Below, piece by piece: positions 11,153-19,713 of a stretch of DNA of 64,000 nucleotides. The stretch comes from a bacterium. Its GTDB lineage: Bacteria > Desulfobacterota > Binatia > HRBIN30 > CADEER01. The stretch spans positions 269,001 to 333,000 of the forward strand of contig JAHBUY010000001.1 of the NCBI GenBank assembly GCA_019637795.1. Reading direction: 5' to 3'. The translations under genes were made by a program, and so were the position numbers. A model generated the notes under the pieces. The model was given only the letters and a program-made list of their open reading frames with translations, was not told the DNA's origin and did no database searches. How positions within the stretch are numbered: the first letter of the stretch is position 1; every line of letters starts with the position of its first letter.

Positions 11153-12558
11153 GGACATCCCCCCAATGCGCGGCTGACGGCGCGCACCAGCTCGTCGATC
11201 GTGATCAGGTAATCGACGTTCCCATCAGCGGCCAGACATTCACGGACGACGCTGGGTCTCCCGTTCAGCGCGCCGCCGGTGGCGGACACCAGCTCATCGA
11301 TCGACACCCGCCGATCCCCGTTGCAGTCCCCCGCACACTCGCCGGTGCGCTCGACCGTGTAGCGCTGCCCGTAAACCTCGCAGTCCTGCGATCGATGACA
11401 ATCGGTCCAGGCAATGAGCCAATCGCCATTGGCCATCCGGGTCACGCCGGCGCCGTACGCATCGCCGAGGCTATCGATGGCGATGCTCAGTTCACCCCGA
11501 AACGTATCGTCGACGTCGAACAGGCGCGCGCGCATTCGCGGCCGCGGGGTGTCGGGGCCGCTATCCTCCATCCAGGTGACCATGACCTCGCCGTCGCTGC
11601 AGGCGACGTTCGGCACATATTGGTACGGACTCCCTTCTTCGGGATCGACCCAGAACGCCGTGCCGCTCGGGCTGCCTTCGCGATCAACACGCTCCAAGAT
11701 CACCGGTCTCGACTCTTCAAGGTCGTCGCCGTCGGTCGCCCAGGCTACCGCGATCTGCCCGCTCGGCTGCGTACACAGCACCGGTCCCTGAAAAAACAGG
11801 GTGATGACGGAGTTCACCTTGTGCGACGGGCCGGTCGGCTCGACGCCGCGGAATTGCTGCGCACGGACCTCGGCGTACCAGGGCTCGTACCACGCGACGA
11901 CGTAGGTGCCGCTCGGCTCCGTCGGCGTGGGAACGAAGAAATACTGCGTTCCGGCGGTGATCGGCACCGAGGCGCCGGGGCCCTCCGGACCCACCAGGCG
12001 CACCCGACCGCGGGGAAACTGCGGCGTGTCGTCCTGCCAGGCGACCACGAACTGCCCGGTGCCGATCGCCGCCACCGAGGGCTCGCTGCCGATCGGGTAC
12101 GGCCGTTGCGAGATGCTCAGCAGCGGGCCGATCGGCTGCAGGCTGGCGTCGAGCCGCTGGCCGACGATGCCGGTGACCGGCTCGGGAAAGCCGCGCGGTT
12201 GGATCAGCGCCATCCACACCACCAGCAGCGTGCCGTCCGGGGAGACGGCGGCGCGCGCCACCGGGTTGATGCCGCCGTGCATGGCGTTCACCTGCACATC
12301 CGGACCGAGCGGCTCGGCGTTGCCGTCGAAGCGCCGCACCGCGACGCCGCCGGGGTTCTGGAAGAGCACGACGAAGCCGCCGTCCGGCATCGCCACCAGT
12401 TGCCGGAGCTGCTGGTCGCCCTCGGTCACGCTGTTGAGCTGGAACTCCCCGCCGCGCCGCGCCAGCGCCGCCGCCGCGGTCTCCGCGCCCAGACAGAGCA
12501 CCAGGGCGGCGACTACGGCGACGCGCGCCCACAACCCCTGCCGATCACACCGAGCCAT
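11149..12558 (-). CDS. Secreted repeat protein with C-terminal EF-hand (dockerin-like) pair, intact copy
   Basis: A 469-aa exported protein. ATG 12558 follows GGGAGGG, and residues 1-30 form a signal peptide (MARCDRQGLWARVAVVAALVL). The body is built of repeats of the type VAMPDGGFVVLFQ, VSPDGTLLVVWMA, GTGQFVVAWQDD, PSGTYVVAWYEP, which suggests a beta-propeller-like surface domain. The last 65 residues carry a paired EF-hand segment (GDCNGDRRVSIDEL, then GNVDYLITIDELVRAVSRALGGCP). Its stop overlaps the start of the beta-helix gene (ATGA), so the two are coupled. It is the intact member of a tandem duplication. The open frame continues upstream to 12939, but that part lacks protein-like features. 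Confidence 0.8.
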   Translation of the reverse strand: MARCDRQGLWARVAVVAALVLCLGAETAAAALARRGGEFQLNSVTEGDQQLRQLVAMPDGGFVVLFQNPGGVAVRRFDGNAEPLGPDVQVNAMHGGINPVARAAVSPDGTLLVVWMALIQPRGFPEPVTGIVGQRLDASLQPIGPLLSISQRPYPIGSEPSVAAIGTGQFVVAWQDDTPQFPRGRVRLVGPEGPGASVPITAGTQYFFVPTPTEPSGTYVVAWYEPWYAEVRAQQFRGVEPTGPSHKVNSVITLFFQGPVLCTQPSGQIAVAWATDGDDLEESRPVILERVDREGSPSGTAFWVDPEEGSPYQYVPNVACSDGEVMVTWMEDSGPDTPRPRMRARLFDVDDTFRGELSIAIDSLGDAYGAGVTRMANGDWLIAWTDCHRSQDCEVYGQRYTVERTGECAGDCNGDRRVSIDELVSATGGALNGRPSVVRECLAADGNVDYLITIDELVRAVSRALGGCP

Positions 12559-12855
12559 GCAGTTGCCCTCCCAGTGCGATTCGAGCGGTCCCGCCACTGC
12601 CATGCAACCGCGGCACGGCCCCTGCGGCCGTCTTACCCGGTGCGGTGCGAGCCGCACGGAGCGTGGCCGATGATGGTCGCTGCTCGGGCCTGAAGCCGCG
12701 CCAGCAGCCCTACGCCCCCCCCCGCGGCTGTTCGCACGCCTCGACCGACCGGAAGGTTCGTCCACGACAGGGTGGCGTCGCTGTGTGACTTCTAGATGAG
12801 TTGATACTATCATTCTGTCGCTGCTCATCCGCCAATTCACGTCGAGGGCGCGGCA

Positions 12856-12885
12856 GCTATCGCGCGCATTCATCTTTCCTGTCAA
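12856..12885 (-). promoter_or_regulatory. Possible sigma-70-type promoter of the copy-A gene
   Basis: Read on the minus strand: TTGACA (complement of 12880-12885), an 18-base spacer, then GATAGC (complement of 12856-12861). Copy B keeps the same arrangement as GTGACA-N18-GATAAG near 16565-16595. It lies in the locally AT-richest part of the region. It would imply a leader of roughly 290 nt before ATG 12558. The -10 match is poor, so this is tentative. Confidence 0.3.
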
Positions 12886-13260
12886 GTGTGTAGTTTTATT
12901 TACATGACGATGCATGGGCCGCGTGTGCGTTGAATGCATGCGCTGCAGTCAGTGGCCACGCCCGCATGGAATACCGACCAGCGACGCGGAATCCCCGAAG
13001 TTCCTGGCCCCCGCGAGCGCGGCGTCGCCGAGGAGCCGTCGCGACATCGCCGCCGGCATCGCGCGCCTGGCCCGGACCATCCGCAGCGTGGCGGGCGCCG
13101 CTCCCGAGGAACCTTTCCTCCGATCTGCGGCGTCGCGAAACGATCGCCATGGCGGGCGCCGCAGGCGAGAAACCTCGCCTGGCGAAGACCGTTCAACGTA
13201 ATTGCGTGCGCGCCGCTACGACGAACCTCGGATCCGGCGAGGCCGTTTCAATACGATGCC

Positions 13261-13344
13261 GTGGAGGGCGCCGCTCCGTCGGCGCTTGTTGAAAGGGCCT
13301 CCGTCGGTCGTTTCAACGGGCGCCAACGGAGCGGCGCCCTCCAC
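13261..13344. repeat. Large imperfect hairpin (34-bp arms)
   Basis: Arms 13261-13294 and 13311-13344 pair at 31 of 34 positions (left arm begins GTGGAGGGCGCCGCTCCGT) around a 16-base loop. It lies just beyond the 3' end of the disrupted copy-B gene in its direction of transcription, so it may be a transcription-end or mRNA-stabilising structure. There is no T-run. It could equally be a small mobile palindrome. Confidence 0.6.
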
Positions 13345-13447
13345 GCGCATTACATTGCCCCACACGCCACCGCAGGTGGTCCAAGAGCGGCGAATCCACA
13401 CCATCGAACCCCGTTCCTCGTGGCCGCAGTGCGACGTGGTGATTCAT
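13313..13447 (-). pseudogene. Remnant: duplicated 5' end of the beta-helix gene
   Basis: A 44-codon open frame starting at ATG 13447 (MNHHVALRPRGTGFDGVDSP) closely matches the first residues of the beta-helix gene (MSCHVALLPRGAGFDGLDSP). It overlaps the copy-B stop in the same ATGA arrangement. After about 20 residues the match ends and the frame runs into the hairpin. It is therefore the cut-off edge of the duplicated segment, not a working gene. Confidence 0.65.
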
Positions 13448-13975
13448 GGACATCCCCCCAATGCGCGGCTGACGGCGAGCACGAGCTCGTCGATGGTGAT
13501 CAGGTAATCGACGTTCACATCTGCGGCCAGACACTCCCGGACGAGAGTGGGCCGCTCATTCAGCGCCCCGATGGTGGCCGACACAAGTTCATCGATCGAG
13601 ACCTGCCCGTCCTGATTGCAATCGCCGGCGCACTTGCCGGTCCGGTCGAAGGTGTAGCGCTGGGCGAAGACGTCGCAGTCGACGGATCGGTGGCAATCGG
13701 TCCAACCAACGAGCCAATCCGCACTGCCCAGCCGGGTCACGCCGGCACCATCGGTGTCGCAGATGTGGTCGATCGCCACACTGACCTCACCACGGATGGC
13801 CCCATCATCGCCAAATAGCCGCGCTCGGACCCGATTCCGGGGAGAGCTTGGGCCGGTGTTTTCGATCCAGGTAAGCATGACATCCCGATCGCTACATGCG
13901 ATGCCAGGTATTGTTTGATATGGGTTACTTTCGTCGGGATCTACCCATCTCGGTCCGCCGATAGGGCTTCCATAG

Positions 13976-15362
13976 GGTGGTGTCGGTCAAGTGGTGGAAA
14001 AGAGTCGCGCCTCGCATCCGGCAGCGTAACCAGTAATGGACTCTATGCGGTCAGGCCGCGTTGCTCCGTTGGGTAACCGCCGGCATCTCCTGCCAGCCGA
14101 CCATGCGCCGCAAGGTGATCTGCCCGCTGCGGATCAGGCCGAAGAGCAGCAGCAGGACGGCATCCTCGCTCGGCAGGCTCGCCTGGGTCTTGGTGCGGCG
14201 GCGGAACTCCTCGTTGATGCGCTCCAGCGCGTTGGTGGTGCGCAGCGCCTTCCACTGCGCCACGGGATAGCGCAGGAAGGTGAAGAGGCGATCCCCGCCT
14301 CCTCGAAGCTGCTCCACGCCGCCTTGCAGCGCAGCTTCCACTTGCGGCTGAACGCCACGCGCGCCTTCCACGTCGGCTGCCGTCGTGCGGTAGATCATCC
14401 GTTGCAGTCCCTCCGCGGTTCTCGCGCAGGTGCGCCGGGGCCTTGGCGAGCAGGTTCAGAGCTTGTGATTGGTGCAGCGCTGTACTGTCGAGCTGCGGCC
14501 AGGTCGCCCGCCAGCAGGGGGCCGCCTTCCAGGCCGGGTTGCCGTCGATCACCGCCAACACCGCGTCCCAGCGCTGGCGCTTCTGCAGCGCCTCCAACAC
14601 CTCCTGCCAGGCGGTGGCCGTGCTCTCCTCGCCCTCGCCACGCGCAGATCGAGCAGCACCCGCCGCCCGTCCGCGCACGTCCCCATGTCACCAGCACCGG
14701 GACCGTACCCGCTTCTTTTGCCGATGTGGACCCGTGGATACCAGCCGTCGAGGAAACAGGTAGCGGATCTGCTCGGCCGCCAGGTCCCGCTGGCTCCACG
14801 TAGAAGTCTTCTGCGCAACGCCCGACCAGGCGCGCGAGATCGCGTCCCCCAGCGGCGCGCCGCGCAGCACGGCGCCGCGCCCTGCGTACGCCGCGTGCTG
14901 GTGCCGCTCTGTAGATCCCCAACAGCCCTCGTCGACCCGCGCCGTGTGCGCCGCGCGTAGCGCTCGAACATCGCGCTGCGCCACTGCGCCTCGCCGGCGG
15001 CGTCGCAGCCGGGCGACGCGGCAGCGCGAACGTCGTCGGTCCCGCGCTGGTGCTTCAACGTCCGCGGCCGCCGGCCGTGGCGATAGCCCACTCGCTCGCC
15101 GCCCACTCGCGCCGATTTCGCCGCGCCCAGCGCCGCTTCCAGCTCCTCCTCGACCAACACCTCGATCGTCTCCCGAATCCGCTCCCGCATCACCTGCTCG
15201 ATCGAATCGCGGCCGAACGCTTCTCCCGGTCTCGTCCCCTTGCTATCGCTTCCCATGGCGTCATCCTCCGGCACCCGCTCTGGCCAGCGGGCGCGAGCTG
15301 TGGGTTACAACTCGCCGGATGATGACGCCTTTTCGCTTTTCCACCAATCAGCCGACACTACC
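13976..15362 (-). mobile_element. IS256-family insertion sequence, decayed
   Basis: About 1387 bp bounded by imperfect terminal inverted repeats: left GGTGGTGTCGGTCAAG.., right end complement GGTAGTGTCGGCTGAT.., 22 of 27 bases matching and both running into TGGTGGAAAAG. It is flanked by the direct repeat TTCCATAG at 13968-13975 and 15363-15370 (nine bases if the preceding C is counted). The 8-9 bp duplication and the transposase remnants fit the IS256 (mutator) family. It interrupts the copy-B secreted protein gene. Confidence 0.9.
14051..15274 (-). pseudogene. IS256-type transposase, multiple frameshifts
   Basis: The N-terminal part (MGSDSKGTRPGEAFGRDSIEQVMRERIRETI) is in frame from 15274/15256. 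The middle portions (ICAWRG.., WQEVLEALQKRQRWDAVLAVIDGNPAWK, ALNLLAKAPAHLRENR) and the C-terminal part (FLRYPVAQWKALRTTNALERINEEF) lie in other frames. The C-terminal RTTNALERINEEFRRRTK motif is typical of IS256-family mutator transposases, which use a DDE active site. At least three frame changes are needed to read through, so the element cannot move by its own enzyme. Confidence 0.85.
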
Positions 15363-16248
15363 TTCCATAGCGGTCATACCTCGCAAAGATTACAGGCCTC
15401 GACTCTTCGAAATCATCCCCATCTGTCGACCAGCCGACGGCAATCTGCCCGCCGGGCTGCGTACACAGCACCGGTCCCTCGAAGAAACCGGTGATGACAG
15501 AGCTCACCTTGTAGGACGGGCCGGTTGGCTCGATGCCGCGAAATGCGCGCGCGCGGACCTCGGCGAACCAGGGCTCGTACCAGGCGACCAGGTACGTTCC
15601 GCTCGGCTCGGTCCACGTGGGAACGAAATAGTACTGCGTCCCGGCGGTGATCGGGACCGAGGCGCCGAGTCCGTCGCGGTCGACGAGGCGCACCCGACCG
15701 CGGGGGAATTGCGGCGTGTCGTCCTGCCAGGCGACGACGAACTGCCCGGGGCCGATCGCCGCCACCGACGGCTCGCTGCCGATCGGGTACGGCCGTTGCG
15801 AAATGCTCAGGAGCGGGCCGATCGGCTGCAAGGTGGCGTCGAGGCGCTGGCCGACGATGGCGGTGACCGGCTCGGGGAAGCCGCGAAACGGGATCAGCGC
15901 CATCCACACCACCAGCAGCGTGCCGTCCGGGGAGACAGCGGCGCGCGCCACCGGGTTGATGCCGCCGTGCATGGCGTTCACCTGCACATCCGGACCGAGC
16001 GGCTCGGCGTTGCCGTCGAAGCGCCGCACCGCGACGCCGCCGGGGTTCTGGAAGAGCACGACGAAACCGCCGTCCGGCATCGCCACCAGTTGCCGGAGCT
16101 GCTGGTCGCCCTCGGTCACGCTGTTGAGTCGGAACTCCCCGCCGCGCCGCGCCAGCGCCGCCGCCGCGGCCTGCGCCCCCAGACAGAGCACCAGCGCGGC
16201 GAACACGGCGACGCGCGCCCACAACCCCTGCCGATCACAGCGAGCCAT

Positions 16249-17197
16249 GCAGTTGCCCTCCCGGTGCGATTCCAGCGCTCGCGCCTCTGCCATGCAACCG
16301 CGGCGCGGCGCCGGCCGCTGCGATTCCCCGTTCGGCGCGCGCCGCCCGGAGCGTTCGCGTGGTCGGACAATGGTCGCTGCTCGGCCGCGAAGCGGCGATC
16401 GCAGCCTGAGGTGCGCTACGCCCCCCGCCGCCGCGCCGCACGCCTCGACCCACCCGCGGGCTCGCCCGCAACAGGACAGCATCGCTGTGCGATTTCTAGC
16501 TTGGTGGAGAACTATCATTCCGTCACCGCTCGTCCGCCAATTCACGTCGTGGACGCGGGCACTTATCGCGCGCATTCATCTCGCCTGTCACGTGTGCATG
16601 TCGATTTACACTATGGTGCATCGGCACGACGACGCGACGAGGGCGTTGAATAGATGCGCCGCAGTCAGTGGGCCCCGCGCTGGCACGGCGCGCGGCGTCC
16701 GCCTCGCCGTTGGCGTTGCCGGAAGCGGCGAAGACGATGCGCGCCAGCAATGCGAGCGTGGACCTCCGACGCGCTCCAGCGAGGCGCGCCGCCCTTGCCT
16801 TCCGCCGCCGCCGAATGATCGGTTCCCAATGCTGAGCTCGTCGCGGGCGCGCCGTTGCCATCCACGATGCGCGCGCGAGCTCGACCTTGATGAGACAGAA
16901 AACTCCTCACCACGGAGGCACGGAGACACGGAGGGCTCGGTGCCATAGCGAAGGCGCGGGGCCTCTTCTCACTCCATTTCTAATGAACGTTGGGATGAAC
17001 GCTGGGCGGGCTTCGAGATCAGTACTCTCCGTGTCTCCGTGCCTCCGTGGTGAAAGTCTTTTGTCGCATCAAGGTCGATTACTAGGTATGCGCCGACCGG
17101 TGCGCCGCAGCGATCGGCCGTCGAGCCGTCCGCAGCGACGGAGAACCCGGGAGCGCACGCTCCGGCCGCGCCACCGCGACGGCGACGCGGCGGGCGG
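16249..17197. other. Non-coding stretch with copy-B leader and inverted-repeat element
   Basis: No gene that I can support. The first about 425 bp are the duplicated upstream region of the copy-B gene. Then about 200 bp of GC-rich sequence without features is followed by the inverted-repeat element at 16881-17078 and about 120 bp of low-complexity GC-rich sequence. All open frames are short shadows. Confidence 0.6.
16881..17078. repeat. Inverted-repeat element, MITE-like
   Basis: Arms of about 52 bp (16881-16933 and 17027-17078) form an inverted repeat around about 93 bp. The inner 26 bases, CACCACGGAGGCACGGAGAC.., pair perfectly (16908-16933 with 17027-17052). The outer part is similar but imperfect (TCGACCTTGATG shared at both tips). 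The element is far more AT-rich in its tips than its surroundings. Palindromes with this CGGAGGCACGGAGACACGG theme are, from memory, dispersed in intergenic regions of many environmental bacteria. It carries no gene, so movement would need a helper transposase. Confidence 0.7.
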
Positions 17198-17389
17198 TCA
17201 GTGCTCGCGACCGCCGCGGCGCCGAGCGCTTCGCCGCGACCACCGGACCACCTTGCGAACCGGCGGCGGCTGGCCGCGACCGTCGTCCTCGATCACATCC
17301 TCGCCACCGACGTTGCTGGTCGAGCAGGCGTACCAGACGCCAACCAGCAGCAACGCCAGGGTGCAGCCGAACAGCGTGAAGTCGATCAT
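17198..17389 (-). CDS. Small single-span membrane protein
   Basis: A 63-aa protein starting at ATG 17389, preceded by GGAGG five bases upstream. It has one hydrophobic segment near the N-terminus (MIDFTLFGCTLALLLVGVWYAC) and a charged, Arg-rich tail. The open frame extends upstream to 17431 but the SD selects this start. It is divergent from the kdp operon across 313 bp. I do not recognise the family; its place next to kdp and its KdpF-like architecture suggest a possible link with that operon, but this is only positional. Confidence 0.5.
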   Translation of the reverse strand: MIDFTLFGCTLALLLVGVWYACSTSNVGGEDVIEDDGRGQPPPVRKVVRWSRRSARRRGGREH

Positions 17390-17702
17390 CGTCGCCTCCG
17401 AATCCATGCCGGTGCGGAGCAATCGCCACACCAGCCGGCGCGCGGCGCCACGGCGTCGGCGACGCGCGCCCGCTCACCGCCGGGTCCACGACCCGCCGGC
17501 GCCGCCAGCTCCCGGATCGTGCGAACTGCCCGGCGCCAAGTCATCGAATCAGCGCGTTTCCCCAAGCGCCCGGACCGGTGGAGCGCGCCTCCGGGCGGCG
17601 CATCGGGCGGGATGCACGATGTTCCGCTATGCATCGAGGCGAGATGCGGACACGGAATCGCTGGCCCCGTGCTTGCTGAATCGGCATGCGGAGGAGTGAG
17701 GC
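17390..17702. other. Intergenic region between small membrane gene and kdp operon
   Basis: The only clear elements are the sigma-54 promoter at 17662-17676 and, just upstream, the inverted repeat GATGCA-N13-TGCATC (17611-17616 and 17630-17635), which might be an activator site though it is closer to the promoter than NtrC-type sites usually are. The remaining about 220 bp hold nothing I can interpret. Confidence 0.5.
17662..17676 (+). promoter_or_regulatory. Sigma-54 (-24/-12) promoter of the kdp operon
   Basis: TGGCCCCGTGCTTGC matches the consensus TGGCACG-N4-TTGC with the invariant GG and GC at correct spacing; the only differences are within the ACG part. A start about 12 bases downstream (near 17688) would give a short leader containing the SD of the first operon gene at 17703. 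A sigma-54 promoter fits the NtrC-type regulator encoded at the other end of the locus. Confidence 0.65.
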
Positions 17703-17786
17703 ATGGCAGACCTGATCTTCATCCTGGTGACGGTCGTGTTCTTCGCGATCGCCGCCGCCTACGTGCGCGGCTGCGACAGGCTCTGA
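17703..17786 (+). CDS. Kdp-operon leader membrane microprotein
   Basis: A 27-aa open frame, MADLIFILVTVVFFAIAAAYV followed by RGCDRL, with GGAGTGAGG upstream. It is a single hydrophobic helix ending in a short basic tail. Similar microproteins ending in a YVRGC(E/D)R-like tail occur, as far as I recall, directly before kdpF in other bacteria. It lies 13 bp before kdpF and is the first gene after the sigma-54 promoter. A role as a small subunit or stabiliser of the Kdp pump in the inner membrane is likely but inferred from position. Confidence 0.65.
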   Translation: MADLIFILVTVVFFAIAAAYVRGCDRL

Positions 17787-17799
17787 AGAGGACGGCGGC

Positions 17800-17889
17800 A
17801 TGGCCCTGGACTACGTCGTCGGCGGCGTCATCGCCGTCCTGATCTGCGCCTACCTGGCGTACGCGCTGCTGCGTCCCGAGCGCTTCTAG
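17800..17889 (+). CDS. kdpF: KdpF, small subunit of the potassium-transporting ATPase
   Basis: A 29-aa single-span protein (MALDYVVGGVIAVLICAYLA then YALLRPERF). The length, the (G)YL.YAL core and the E.F C-terminus match KdpF, which stabilises the KdpABC complex in the inner membrane. ATG 17800 has AGAGGA eight bases upstream. It sits 9 bp before kdpA in the conserved kdpFABC order. Confidence 0.88.
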   Translation: MALDYVVGGVIAVLICAYLAYALLRPERF

Positions 17890-17898
17890 GATCGAGCG

Positions 17899-19620
17899 AT
17901 GGAGCTCGTCGGCTGGTTCCAGATCCTGCTCTTCTTCGCCGCGGTCGTGGCGGTCACCAGACCGCTCGGCGTCTTCATGTACGATGTCTTCGAGGGCGCG
18001 CGGCAGCCCGCGCCGCGCCTGCTCGGCCCGATCGAGCGCGGCCTCCTGCGGCTGTGCGGCGTCGACCCGACGCGCGAGCAGCCGTGGACGGACTACGCCC
18101 TGTCGCTGCTCGCCTTCAGTCTCTTCGGCGTGCTCGTCACCTACGCCATCCAGCGCCTGCAGGGCGTACTGCCGTTCAACCCCCAGGGGCTGCCGGCGGT
18201 GAGCGCGGACTCGACCTTCAACACCGCGGTCAGCTTCACCACCAACACGAACTGGCAGGGGTACGCCGGCGAAGCGACCATGAGCTACCTGACCCAGATG
18301 GCGGGCCTGGCCTGGCACAACTTCACCTCGGCGGCGGCCGGCATGGCGGCCGCCATCGCCCTGGCGCGCGGCCTGACGCGGCAACCGGCGGCCGACGGCA
18401 CGCGCGGCATCGGCAACTTCTGGGTCGACCTGATCCGCGCCACGATCTACGTGCTGCTGCCGATCAGCATCGTCATCGGACTCGTGCTGGTGGCGCTGGG
18501 CGTGATCCAGACGTTCGGCCCGTACGTCGACGTGACGACGCTCGAGGGCGTCAGGCAGACGCTGGCGATGGGCCCGGTCGCCTCACAGGAGGCGATCAAG
18601 CAACTCGGCACCAACGGCGGCGGTTTCTTCAACGCCAACGCCGCGCATCCCTTCGAGAACCCGAGCCCGCTGTCGAACTTCCTCTCGATGTGGCTGATCT
18701 TCGCCATCCCGGGCGGGCTCACCTACACCTTCGGCCGCATGGCGCGCGATCAGAAGCAGGGCTGGGCGCTGTTCACCGCCATGGCGCTGCTCTTCCTGGT
18801 CGGCGTCGGCGTCGCGTACCACTTCGAGGCCGGCGGCAACCCGGTGATGCAGGGCCTGGCGGTCGACCAGGGAGCCGGCAACCTGGAGGGCAAGGAGGTG
18901 CGCTTCGGGGTCGCCAACTCGGCGCTCTACGCGACCATCACCACCGACGCCTCGTGCGGCGCCGTCAACGCGATGCACGACAGCTTCACGCCGCTCGGCG
19001 GCCTGGTGCCGCTGGTCAATATCATGCTCGGCGAAGTCATCTTCGGCGGCGTCGGCGCCGGCCTGTACGGCATGCTGGTGATGGTGCTGCTGGCCGTCTT
19101 CATCGCCGGCCTGATGGTCGGCCGCACCCCGGAGTACCTCGGCAAGAAGATCGAGCAACGCGAGATCACGCTCGCCATGCTGTACGTGCTGATCTTTCCG
19201 CTCCTCATCCTGGGCTTCGCGGCCTGGTCGGCGGTCGCGCCGTACGGTCTGTCGTCGCTCAACAACGCCGGCCCGCACGGGCTGAGCGAAATGCTGTACG
19301 CGTTCACCAGCGGCGCCGGCAACAACGGCTCGGCGTTCGCCGGCCTGAATGCCAATACGCCCTGGTACAACACCACGCTCGCGCTGACGATGCTCGCCGG
19401 CCGCTTCCTGATGATGGTGCCGATGCTGGCGATCGGCGGCTCGCTGGTCGGCAAGCGGACCGTGCCTCCCTCGGCGGGCACCTTCCCGACCGACGGCGGG
19501 TTGTTCGTCGTCCTGCTGATCGGCGTCATCATCATCGTCGGCGCCCTCACCTTCTTCCCGGCGCTGGCGCTGGGGCCGATCGTCGAGCATTTCCTCGCCA
19601 ACGCCGGCCGCTTCTTCTGA
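17899..19620 (+). CDS. kdpA: KdpA, potassium-binding channel-like subunit of Kdp ATPase
   Basis: A 573-aa polytopic membrane protein, within the usual 550-600 range of KdpA. It belongs to the superfamily of potassium transporters and shows the four selectivity-filter loops: [31 protein letters not shown] (Gly240-242), [11 protein letters not shown] and [11 protein letters not shown]. It binds potassium from the periplasm and passes it through the KdpA-KdpB tunnel. It lies 9 bp after kdpF and 93 bp before kdpB; that gap contains a short stretch resembling a degraded intergenic repeat. Confidence 0.97.
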   Translation: MELVGWFQILLFFAAVVAVTRPLGVFMYDVFEGARQPAPRLLGPIERGLLRLCGVDPTREQPWTDYALSLLAFSLFGVLVTYAIQRLQGVLPFNPQGLPAVSADSTFNTAVSFTTNTNWQGYAGEATMSYLTQMAGLAWHNFTSAAAGMAAAIALARGLTRQPAADGTRGIGNFWVDLIRATIYVLLPISIVIGLVLVALGVIQTFGPYVDVTTLEGVRQTLAMGPVASQEAIKQLGTNGGGFFNANAAHPFENPSPLSNFLSMWLIFAIPGGLTYTFGRMARDQKQGWALFTAMALLFLVGVGVAYHFEAGGNPVMQGLAVDQGAGNLEGKEVRFGVANSALYATITTDASCGAVNAMHDSFTPLGGLVPLVNIMLGEVIFGGVGAGLYGMLVMVLLAVFIAGLMVGRTPEYLGKKIEQREITLAMLYVLIFPLLILGFAAWSAVAPYGLSSLNNAGPHGLSEMLYAFTSGAGNNGSAFAGLNANTPWYNTTLALTMLAGRFLMMVPMLAIGGSLVGKRTVPPSAGTFPTDGGLFVVLLIGVIIIVGALTFFPALALGPIVEHFLANAGRFF

Positions 19621-19713
19621 TGACCGCGATCGTCACCCGGAGTCACGGCAACAGGGAGCGGAGCGCGGTCGCCTCCGTGCCGCCGCGTCTCGGCGTGAGG
19701 GAGTGAGGACACG

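Larger units (their letters stand above)
11091..12957 (-). repeat. Tandem duplication unit, copy A
   Basis: This stretch and the one at 13386-16674 (after removing the inserted IS) match along their length: the start of the beta-helix gene, the whole secreted-repeat gene and about 400 bp upstream of it. The edges I can see are agcggcgaatcca on one side and gcagtcagtgg on the other. Both copies are in the same orientation, with about 430 bp of unrelated sequence between them. This points to one segmental duplication. Confidence 0.85.
12559..13443. other. Non-coding stretch between the duplicated genes
   Basis: No convincing gene. It holds the leader/upstream region of copy A (with a run of nine C near 12711), a weak promoter match on the minus strand, about 430 bp of unique sequence and, at 13261-13344, a large hairpin. 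It ends with a remnant of the 5' end of the beta-helix gene (13313-13447). Open frames here are short and their composition is typical of random GC-rich DNA. Confidence 0.6.
13444..16248 (-). pseudogene. Secreted repeat/EF-hand protein gene, copy B, split by an IS element
   Basis: The 5' part (ATG 16248, MARCDRQGLWARVAVFAALVL) and the 3' part (ending GNVDYLITIDEL-type, stop at 13444-13446; this copy reads VNVDYLITIDEL) are two halves of one gene. Removing bases 13976-15362 and one copy of the 8-bp target restores a single open frame through the junction (VIFARYDRYGSPIGG..WVDPDES). The restored gene is exactly 1410 bp, the same as copy A. As it stands the gene is broken: translation from the 5' end stops just inside the IS. 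The 3' fragment has kept an intact frame, so the insertion may be recent relative to the duplication, although the transposase is already decayed. Confidence 0.88.
13386..16674 (-). repeat. Tandem duplication unit, copy B (interrupted by IS)
   Basis: Second copy of the unit at 11091-12957 in direct orientation. Its matching sequence runs from the beta-helix start remnant, through the secreted-repeat gene, to about 400 bp upstream of that gene. Without the insertion (13976-15362) and one target copy, the unit is about 1.89 kb, close to copy A's 1.87 kb. Sequence matches are strongest in the 5' half of the gene. Confidence 0.85.

Noticed and set aside
12559..12939. N-terminal extension of the copy-A secreted protein to 12939 (596 aa), also open in copy B to 16575
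   Set aside because: The extension is Arg/Ser-rich without domain features, the ATG at 12558 has a good SD followed by a clean signal peptide, and a weak promoter match lies within the extension. Open frames of this length are common at this GC content.
16640..17100. Short frames in the inverted-repeat region
   Set aside because: All contain the repeat's CACCACGGAGGC translation and lack SD sites or protein-like composition.
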